The position numbers and the translations under genes are program-made. Positions 57,092 through 64,000 of a stretch of 64,000 nt of DNA are shown piece after piece. A model generated the notes under the pieces. It was not told the origin of the DNA, did no database searches, and saw only the letters and a program-made list of their open reading frames with translations. The stretch's first letter is position 1. Every line of letters begins with the position of its first letter. The DNA comes from Kiloniellaceae bacterium (GTDB lineage: Bacteria; Pseudomonadota; Alphaproteobacteria; Kiloniellales; J153). The stretch covers positions 1 to 64,000 of the forward strand of contig JAJFGP010000144.1 of assembly GCA_021776055.1 (NCBI GenBank), given 5' to 3'.

Positions 57092-57982
57092 TTAGGTGGA
57101 GGCTGATTCGGAGCCTTTCGTTAGAGACGTCAAGACGCCGTTCTCGTCGACGTATCCCAGGCGGGTGAGTTCCTTGCCGCAGGCCTGTTTCAGATTTTCC
57201 ACCTGCTCCGCGCTCAGCACACCCTGCCAGACCCCGATCCGCCCCTCGCGAAAGAACGGCACTTTTCCATGAGGATCGCCTTCCGCGAACCCGTGCGCTT
57301 TTTCTTGGCCGGCAAGGGTGTCGAAATCGGTTGCTTGAATCGAGTCGGCCAGCCGGGCCTCATCGATCCGCGCGTTCAAGAACGTCAGAACCTGAGCGAA
57401 GGTAGCCATTGGCGAGCGCACCATGTCCTCGTAGCGAAGAACGAGCGGGGACAATCCGGCAGCATCGATCCAGCTCGCCTGAAAGCGCTGCCAGCTTGTG
57501 GGAAATTGATCGACATAGGTCTCGTCGGCCGGCACATAGTAGGTATCGGTCGCCAGGGCCTGAACAGCGCGCTCGATGGGCATTCCGGTGTGATGCCCGA
57601 AAGAGACCGCAACATCGAAGGGATTCCGGACGACGAGTATCGCCCCGGCAGTGGCGTCCGGGGTGATGAGCGGGACGCCCGCGACGTGAATACAGGCATT
57701 GTGGGTCTTGACGAAGGTGACACCCTGGGCATTTTGTTGTGCTACCTGCCGGTGCACTAAAGGCCGGACTTGCGCCATGGATTGCTGCGATTGGTCGTCC
57801 TGATCCATGCCCGCCCGCCGGTATCGGTCGACACCGCTATCCCCGATCCCGAACGAAATGGCTTGGTTTAATTCGAGTGGTCGGCCAAGCGGACGGTTCG
57901 CAGCAAAGTAGTTGGCCAGAAACAGCCGCAACCAGGTGTTGCCGGACTTCGGATAGGACGCCAGCCAAACAATTCCGCTCAT
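57092..57982 (-). CDS. Sulfotransferase (PAPS-dependent)
   Basis: MSGIVWLASYPKSGNTWLRLFLANYF (PAPS-binding PKSGNTW) and AILVVRNPFDVAVSFGHH; likely start MSGIVW within ORF 57092..58186. Confidence 0.85.
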   Translation of the reverse strand: MSGIVWLASYPKSGNTWLRLFLANYFAANRPLGRPLELNQAISFGIGDSGVDRYRRAGMDQDDQSQQSMAQVRPLVHRQVAQQNAQGVTFVKTHNACIHVAGVPLITPDATAGAILVVRNPFDVAVSFGHHTGMPIERAVQALATDTYYVPADETYVDQFPTSWQRFQASWIDAAGLSPLVLRYEDMVRSPMATFAQVLTFLNARIDEARLADSIQATDFDTLAGQEKAHGFAEGDPHGKVPFFREGRIGVWQGVLSAEQVENLKQACGKELTRLGYVDENGVLTSLTKGSESAST

Positions 57983-58229
57983 CTGAGACGACGGCCCTCT
58001 CAATACCCGGCACGTTGCGATCCAGCCTGTGTGGCGCTCCTGGGTCTTTCTACATACCCCGGGCAGGGGAGGGCTAGCCCGATTTTGGCGGCCAGTCCGC
58101 CCGCGGTGGGCGATATGACGACTTGCCAGGGCCTGGAAGGCGCCGGGTCCGCAGGGCGAAGAGTCATCCATGGCGATGTAATTCATTGATATTTAATAGA
58201 AAAATTGCTCATGCTGACAGAATCAATCA

Positions 58230-58289
58230 TTCACATCGTGAATTTCATGCATTGACGATCATCGCCGCAAATGGTATTCATATCATGAA
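58230..58289. promoter_or_regulatory. Two 13-bp palindromic putative operators upstream of regulator B
   Basis: TTCACATCGTGAA (58230-58242) and TTCATATCATGAA (58277-58289), each followed by TTTCA; match the motif at 56853/56876. A possible TTGACG -35 (58252-58257) lies between them. Confidence 0.6.
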
Positions 58290-58298
58290 TTTCACAAC

Positions 58299-58961
58299 TT
58301 GAATGAACCAGAATCCATGACCGGAAAGCCGAAAGAGCACGCGGAACTGGACTTTTTGGCCGCTATCGAGTGCGGCGAAGTCGTCACGCAGATGACACTG
58401 CGGCAACGGATCGGTGTGTCCGTCGGGATGGTCAATGCCCTGGTAAAGAGGGCGGTTGGCAAAGGCTATGCAAAAGTGGGTCAGGCGCCGTATAAGCGCT
58501 TTGCCTACTACCTTACGCCGCAGGGGTTTGCTGAGAAGAGCCGGCTGGTCACGGAATATCTGGAAACGTCGCTCGATTTCTTTCGTACCGCTCGTAACGA
58601 ATACGCCGAGACCTTTGTTCGGGCCAAACGCATTGGACTAAAAAGGATTGTCCTGGCGGGCCGCGGTGAGCTTACAGAGATTGCCGTGCTGGCCGCGTTG
58701 GGCGAAGGCGTCTCGATTTATGCCATCCTAGATCCCGAGGCGAACGGGGCCGAGCAGCATGGTGTCAAGGTCATCAGAGACCTGTCTGAGGCGGCGGCGA
58801 TCGATGCCGTGATCATCACCGAGAGCAGATCGCCGCAGGCTACCTACGAGCAGATATGCGCGGCTTTTGACGCCTCGAGAGTATTCGCCCCGCCGTTGCT
58901 CCGCATCACGCCGAACCGGCGAGAACTGCTTGCGCGCGCCCGGCAGGAGGGGAAATCCTGA
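58299..58961 (+). CDS. EPS-associated winged-HTH regulator with C-terminal Rossmann-like domain (copy B)
   Basis: GEVVTQMTLRQRIGVSVGMVNALVKRAVGKGYAKVGQAPYKRFAYYLTPQGFAEKSRLVTEYLETSLDFFRTARNEYAETF; paralogous to copy A. TTG start at 58299 or ATG at 58317. Confidence 0.88.
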   Translation: MNEPESMTGKPKEHAELDFLAAIECGEVVTQMTLRQRIGVSVGMVNALVKRAVGKGYAKVGQAPYKRFAYYLTPQGFAEKSRLVTEYLETSLDFFRTARNEYAETFVRAKRIGLKRIVLAGRGELTEIAVLAALGEGVSIYAILDPEANGAEQHGVKVIRDLSEAAAIDAVIITESRSPQATYEQICAAFDASRVFAPPLLRITPNRRELLARARQEGKS

Positions 58962-59458
58962 TGCGCTGGTACGTTGTGTGTTGCCAGACCCGGCAGGAAG
59001 CCCGCGCCGATCTCAATCTTCGCCGCCAGGGGTTTGAATCTTGGTTGCCTCGCTTGCGGCAAACGCGGCGGCATGCGCGGCGCATCGACAACGTGTTGGT
59101 TCCCCTGTTTCCCGGCTATTTGTTTGTGAGCCTGGATTTGGATCAGCAGCCTTGGCGCTCAATCAACGGCACATTTGGGGTGCGCCGCCTTCTCTGCGAG
59201 AACGAGCGGCCGGCACCTCTCGTGCAAGGGTTTATCGATACCTTGCGGGAGACCGTGGATGAAGACGGTTTGGTCGCCGTACCGAAGGACGACTTCAAGT
59301 GCGGCGATCAAGTGCGTCTGATCGCGGGCCCGTTCGCCGATATGGTTGGCACGCTCGCGCGCCTAACCGACAAGGACCGGGTCGCGGTGCTGTTGAATGT
59401 GCTGGGGCGTGAAGTGCAAGCGTTGGTTTCACGCCGGGTGTTGGTGTCGGCCGGCTGA
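58961..59458 (+). CDS. RfaH-like NusG paralog (transcription antitermination)
   Basis: MRWYVVCCQTRQEARADLNLRRQGFESWLPRL...PLFPGYLFVSLDLDQQPWRSINGTFGVRRLL...VAVLLNVLGREVQALV; resembles RfaH (PLFPNYLFV, TINATRGV, LLLNLINKEI). Confidence 0.92.
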   Translation: MRWYVVCCQTRQEARADLNLRRQGFESWLPRLRQTRRHARRIDNVLVPLFPGYLFVSLDLDQQPWRSINGTFGVRRLLCENERPAPLVQGFIDTLRETVDEDGLVAVPKDDFKCGDQVRLIAGPFADMVGTLARLTDKDRVAVLLNVLGREVQALVSRRVLVSAG

Positions 59459-59507
59459 GCTAGGGCTGGTCCGCACCTCTCTTTAACGGATTTATGGCGT
59501 TAGGTCG

Positions 59508-61421
59508 ATGTGTGGCATCGCGGGACTATTCGCGATCGACGGGAGTCTCGACGATGACGCGCTGGCTCGCGTTGGCGGTGCCATGGCCGATGCGATCGCG
59601 CATCGCGGGCCGGATGGGCAGGGGGTGTGGACCGATGATGGTCTCGTTCTGGCACAGCGTCGGCTTGCCGTTATCGATCTGACACCGACGGGTGCGCAGC
59701 CGATGCTCTCGGCGGACGGGCGCTGGGCGATTACCTACAACGGTGAGCTCTACAACACGGAAGATACCCGGCAGCAGCTTGCGTCACGCGGCATAAATTG
59801 GCGCGGCACGTCGGATACCGAGGTTTTGCTTGAAGCCGTGACGGCGTGGGGCTTGGAGCGGGCGCTCGCGGCTATCAACGGCATGTTCGCCATGGCCCTT
59901 TGGGACCGGCGCGAGCGGCGGCTCCACTTCGTTCGTGACCGGCTTGGTATCAAGCCGCTCTATATCGGCCGGCAGGGCGGTCGAATCGCGTTTGCGTCGG
60001 AATTGAAGGCCTTAGCTGTTCTGCCCGGCTTTCTTGGCGAGATGGATGAAAGCGCGTTGGCCGGCTTCCTTCGTTTCGGCTATGTCCCGGCGCCACGGTC
60101 GATCTGGAGCAATGTCACGAAAGTTCAACCTGGTGAATGGATCTCCGTTGGCGCCGACGGGCAGATGGATAAGCGGTTCTATTGGTCCGCGGCCGAGATT
60201 GCGCGCAATGGTCTCGACAATCCATTCACTGGTGACGACACGGCCGCCGTGGATGCTCTTGAAAACCTTCTCACGGACGCGGTTGGGCGGCAGATGGTCT
60301 CGGACGTGCCGCTTGGTGCGTTTCTGTCGGGTGGTATCGATTCCTCGACTGTTGCCGCGCTCATGTGCCGGGCGGAACGTGGACCCGTGCGCACCTTTAC
60401 AATCGGTTTCGCCGAGCGAGGGTACGATGAAGCAACGCACGCGGCGCGTGTCGCCGCACACCTGGGCACGGACCATACGGAGTTGACCGTCACGGCGGCG
60501 GATGCGCTTGCTCTCGTGCCGCGCCTCGCCGACATATACGACGAGCCGTTTGCCGATAGCTCGCAAATCCCGACTCATCTCGTCTCACTGCTTACCCGTC
60601 GCCACGTTACCGTAGCCCTATCGGGTGACGGCGGCGACGAGCTTTTTGGCGGTTACAACCGGTACTTGTTTTCCGCGCGCTGGGGCCGCCTACTCGCATG
60701 TGTGCCGCGGGGCGCTCGTGCCGGCTTGGCCGCGGCCCTTCGGCGCCTACCAGCGGACTCGCTTCATGGTTTGCTAAGTCGTCTACCGGGACTACCGCCA
60801 CTCGCAGCGGATAAACTCCTGAAAGTTGCGGAGATTCTGCCTCTCGATTCCGACGGGATCTACCGCCGTTTGGTCAGCCAAATCGGCGATATCGCACCAC
60901 TTATCCCCGATGTTCTAGAGCCGCGCTGGCAGTTTGACGATGATCCTCTCGCCGGTCGCGGCGATACGGTAGACCGCATGCAAAGTCTTGATACGACGAC
61001 CTATCTGCCTGACGACATCCTGACAAAAGTGGACCGCGCCTCCATGGCGCCGGCGCTTGAAGTGCGCGTGCCCTTGCTCGATCATCGTGTTGTCGAATTT
61101 GCCTGGCAGCTTTCGCGCGGGATGAAAATCCGAGGCGGCACGGGAAAGTGGGCGCTTCGCCAGGTGCTGGCGCGCCATGTGCCGCGCGACCTAGTGGAGC
61201 GGCCAAAACAGGGTTTTGGCGTGCCGCTGGCCAGTTGGTTGCGCGGACCATTGCGCGACTGGGCAGAGGACTTGCTTGATCCCTCGCGACTGGGTGCGCC
61301 GCTTGCGCCTAGCCCGGTGCGTCGCATGTGGACCGAGCACCTTAGCGGTCGCCGCAATTTTGCCTACGGCCTGTGGAATATTCTGATGTACGAGGCTTGG
61401 CGCCGACGCTGGGTGGTGTGA
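59508..61421 (+). CDS. asnB: Glutamine-hydrolysing asparagine synthase-type amidotransferase
   Basis: MCGIAGLFAIDGS...ITYNGELYN...VPLGAFLSGGIDSSTVAALM...LSGDGGDELFGGYNRY. Confidence 0.95.
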   Translation: MCGIAGLFAIDGSLDDDALARVGGAMADAIAHRGPDGQGVWTDDGLVLAQRRLAVIDLTPTGAQPMLSADGRWAITYNGELYNTEDTRQQLASRGINWRGTSDTEVLLEAVTAWGLERALAAINGMFAMALWDRRERRLHFVRDRLGIKPLYIGRQGGRIAFASELKALAVLPGFLGEMDESALAGFLRFGYVPAPRSIWSNVTKVQPGEWISVGADGQMDKRFYWSAAEIARNGLDNPFTGDDTAAVDALENLLTDAVGRQMVSDVPLGAFLSGGIDSSTVAALMCRAERGPVRTFTIGFAERGYDEATHAARVAAHLGTDHTELTVTAADALALVPRLADIYDEPFADSSQIPTHLVSLLTRRHVTVALSGDGGDELFGGYNRYLFSARWGRLLACVPRGARAGLAAALRRLPADSLHGLLSRLPGLPPLAADKLLKVAEILPLDSDGIYRRLVSQIGDIAPLIPDVLEPRWQFDDDPLAGRGDTVDRMQSLDTTTYLPDDILTKVDRASMAPALEVRVPLLDHRVVEFAWQLSRGMKIRGGTGKWALRQVLARHVPRDLVERPKQGFGVPLASWLRGPLRDWAEDLLDPSRLGAPLAPSPVRRMWTEHLSGRRNFAYGLWNILMYEAWRRRWVV

Positions 61422-61568
61422 ATTGATTTAGGTTGCGAGATGGCTTTAATCGCGGACAATAGTGCCCCCTATGCCGATGAGGGTTTGCGGAGGTCGAAGA
61501 AGACCTCGCAGATACGGCTGAAAGGCCCACATTGGGCATCGGAATTCCACTGAGTTAACTAACCGATT

Positions 61569-63815
61569 TTGCGTTTGAACATTCTCAAAATTCACTTAGG
61601 GCGGGCAGGCAGAGTTGTTGTTTCTGCTGCGTTACTGCTTGCGGTTGCGGCCTATCTCTTTCGCACGGGCGTTGTAGAGGTCCCGGCTGGTCTGGGATTC
61701 TCACATGTCCTTATTGCCGTCGTCTTTCTGTTTGCCAATGCGCTTCTAGCCGGCTGGAGACTCTCTGTCTTGGCTCGCCTTGAGGGGCACCCCTTGGCCT
61801 TGCGTACAGCACTTGAAGCCAATGCGGCGGGAGCTGCGTTGTCGCAGGTCATGATTAATTTTCTCGGCCAGGCGGCCGGTCGAGTCGCGATCATGCGCCG
61901 GGCAAACATACCTGCCGATGTAACGATTACGATCAGCGTTATCGAGCGACTGACGGCCACCGCTGTTTTAACAAGCGCGGCCGTCGTTGCGGCGTTTTTT
62001 TTGTTCGGAAAGATCAGCTTCGGGCAAGGGGCGGAGATAGATTATCTTTTGGAGGCCGGGTTTGGCCTCACCGTATCGACGCTGTTTGCCGGCGTATTTG
62101 TTTATCGCGGCCTGCTGCTCGACGTCGCGCGCCAGCTAGATTTTGGGAAGATAGGTGCCGGCTTCCTCGCCATCGCCGGAATATCTCTCGTCGTGCATGG
62201 GGCGATGCTCTCGGCCTATCTGACGCTTGCCTGGGCATTCGCCGAAGATGCCGCGCTTATCGATTTGGTGACGGCGTGTTTGATTGTCATGTTCGCGGCA
62301 AGCCTGCCGATCAGTTTTGGCGGATGGGGCGTGCGAGAACTTTCCGCCGCGGCGGTTCTGCCCTTTGTCGGTTTGACAGTCACCCAGGGTGTGTTTGTCG
62401 CTCTACTCGTCGGTGTAGGCTCGCTTATCGTCCAGCTTCCTATCTGGCTTGCTGTCTCAAACCGTGCCCAGAAAGACTCTGTGGCGGCACCTGTCCCCGA
62501 GGATAGGAGCAGAACAGTGGGGCAAACCGGCCACGCGTATTCTTCGTGGCTTGGCCTATTTGTGCCGGTGTTGGCGTCGATCGCCATTTTTTTCAATGTG
62601 CATTTGCCGACAACCGGTGGGGATTTGAATATCAATCTTGCCGATCCTTTGGCAATCGTCGGTGGGGCGCTATCGGTCGCATATTGGCTTGAACGTGGTG
62701 CGCTGCCACGCTGGCGTGTCCCCGCGCTCAACACGCTTACGGTGCTTGCCCTGGCGGTTTTGGTTTTGGCGGCCATCATTGGTTTCGTGGATTTTGGCTT
62801 TTCAGTCTGGGCGTTTCGGAACCGGCTGGGCGGTTGGCTTCTTCTTCTGGCGTATGCCGCGACAGGCGCGCTGATGGTGCTCAATCTTGGCGATGACGGC
62901 CGAAGAATGCTGTTGAAGGGGTTTGTTGTGGGGCTGACAGCCATTGCCGTTCTTGCGGTCGGCCAACTAACCTACGGTCTGCTGGGCTTGACATTTTTCG
63001 GTGAGGCCACACCCCGCAACTTGGAAGGATTTTCCCAGAACACCAACGCCTTCACATTTCTACTTGCCGGTGGCATATGTGCGATCATCGCTCTTCTAAG
63101 GGCGGAAGACTCTCGATCGAAGCAGCGAATTTGGGTGCTTGCCGCGGCCGTACTTGGCACGGCGCTCGTTCTGACTGGCTCTCGAGCCGGTTGGGGTACA
63201 TTAGCTCTCGTTTGTCTGGCCGCGCTGTTGATCGACCGACATTTGATCAAGCCGGTATTGAAGGCGGTTACGGCGGGGGCTGCGCTGGTTCTGCTCGTGG
63301 CATATATGCCAACTATCGACTTCGCGGGTGGCGAGACCGCGGGTAGCAAGACAGGGATCACCACAAATGTATTTGAGCTGCAGAACAACCCTGATTCCAA
63401 CACAGTCGCGGACACGGAACGTTGGGTATCGATCAATGGCGGCCTGCGCCTGTGGCAGGAGAATCCTATTTTTGGCGCTGGGCTAGGCGCGTACTTCGAA
63501 GAAACAAAACAGGCAGGCAAGCCGCTTGTCACACATAACACGCTGGTTTGGCTGCTTGCGGAAACCGGGTTGTTTGGTTTTCTCGCGTTCTTTGCGGCCG
63601 GTTTAACGATTCTATGGGCAATGATGCGCCGCCTTCGTGATCCCACGGATGTGGGGGCGACCACAATTTTTCTGTTTCTGCTTGCGTTTGCCTCGATGTC
63701 GATGGTCCACGAACTGTTATATCAGCGTGTACTTTGGTTCGTGCTCGGTGTTTGCCTCGCAAGTGTTCCCGCTCGACGAATTGAGCCGCCTTCGGACAAG
63801 GTGGAGATACATTAG
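61569..63815 (+). CDS. UPF0104/LPG-synthase-TM-like flippase domain fused to O-antigen ligase/Wzy-like domain
   Basis: TTG start. N-term SLPISFGGWGVRELSAAAVLPFVG; C-term FSQNTNAFTFLLAGG...TGSRAGWGTLALV...LWQENPIFGAGLGAYFEETKQAGKPLVTHNTLVWLLAETGLFGFLAFF. Confidence 0.8.
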   Translation: MRLNILKIHLGRAGRVVVSAALLLAVAAYLFRTGVVEVPAGLGFSHVLIAVVFLFANALLAGWRLSVLARLEGHPLALRTALEANAAGAALSQVMINFLGQAAGRVAIMRRANIPADVTITISVIERLTATAVLTSAAVVAAFFLFGKISFGQGAEIDYLLEAGFGLTVSTLFAGVFVYRGLLLDVARQLDFGKIGAGFLAIAGISLVVHGAMLSAYLTLAWAFAEDAALIDLVTACLIVMFAASLPISFGGWGVRELSAAAVLPFVGLTVTQGVFVALLVGVGSLIVQLPIWLAVSNRAQKDSVAAPVPEDRSRTVGQTGHAYSSWLGLFVPVLASIAIFFNVHLPTTGGDLNINLADPLAIVGGALSVAYWLERGALPRWRVPALNTLTVLALAVLVLAAIIGFVDFGFSVWAFRNRLGGWLLLLAYAATGALMVLNLGDDGRRMLLKGFVVGLTAIAVLAVGQLTYGLLGLTFFGEATPRNLEGFSQNTNAFTFLLAGGICAIIALLRAEDSRSKQRIWVLAAAVLGTALVLTGSRAGWGTLALVCLAALLIDRHLIKPVLKAVTAGAALVLLVAYMPTIDFAGGETAGSKTGITTNVFELQNNPDSNTVADTERWVSINGGLRLWQENPIFGAGLGAYFEETKQAGKPLVTHNTLVWLLAETGLFGFLAFFAAGLTILWAMMRRLRDPTDVGATTIFLFLLAFASMSMVHELLYQRVLWFVLGVCLASVPARRIEPPSDKVEIH

Positions 63816-63842
63816 GTACCATGCAAATCGAGTAGGAGAGTT

Positions 63843-64000
63843 GTGCAAGATTCTAACGTAGCCAGCGCCGAGATCGTCGATTTCTGGTTCGCTGCCGGGA
63901 TGGAGAAGCGATGGTTTGTGCGTGACCCGGCTTTCGATGCCGAAGTTCGCACGCGGCTGGCCGAATGGTATGAGCGCGCGGCAACAGGTGACTTGGATGA
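63843..64000 (+). CDS. DUF924-family protein (partial)
   Basis: GTG start; SAEIVDFWFAAGMEKRWFVRDPAFDAEVRTRLAEWYERAATGDLD; runs off the window. Confidence 0.7.
   Translation, partial: MQDSNVASAEIVDFWFAAGMEKRWFVRDPAFDAEVRTRLAEWYERAATGDLD

Noticed and set aside
1-64000. CRISPR arrays, tRNA or rRNA genes
   Set aside because: No regularly spaced direct repeats and no tRNA/rRNA-like sequence noticed by eye; a tRNAscan or Infernal run would be needed for certainty.

Overview
The window is a dense surface-glycan biosynthesis locus, probably alphaproteobacterial (GC-rich, RfaH/NusG-like and EPS-type wHTH regulators; taxonomy is inference). Roughly 0-56 kb is almost entirely minus-strand and tightly packed, often with ATGA-type overlaps. 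It encodes glycosyltransferases, about ten methyltransferases, an MBOAT O-acyltransferase module, a NeuB-cupin plus CMP-sugar synthetase set, an ABC flippase, a 'sporadic carbohydrate cluster'-like block (split transketolase, two 2OG-oxygenase/small-protein pairs, radical SAM enzymes, a HldE-like enzyme with swapped domain order) and a complete pseudaminic-acid pathway (PseB, C, F, methylase, G-H fusion, I). At 56-64 kb lie two paralogous wHTH regulators, an IS3-type transposase remnant, a sulfotransferase and a plus-strand operon: regulator, RfaH-like NusG paralog, AsnB, flippase/ligase fusion. Most notable signals: (1) an ops-like element (TGCGGTAGCGTG, 11/12 to E. coli ops) directly after a hairpin in the pseB leader, with an RfaH-like protein encoded nearby; (2) a shared 13-bp palindrome TTCAY-NN-C-RTGAA, two copies in front of each regulator paralog, overlapping predicted promoters; (3) a low-GC island that appears to have replaced the middle of an operon gene; (4) a duplicated two-gene 2OG oxygenase + LIC12192-like module; (5) unusual fusions and a decayed HAD gene. 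All calls are from reading the sequence; no database search was run.
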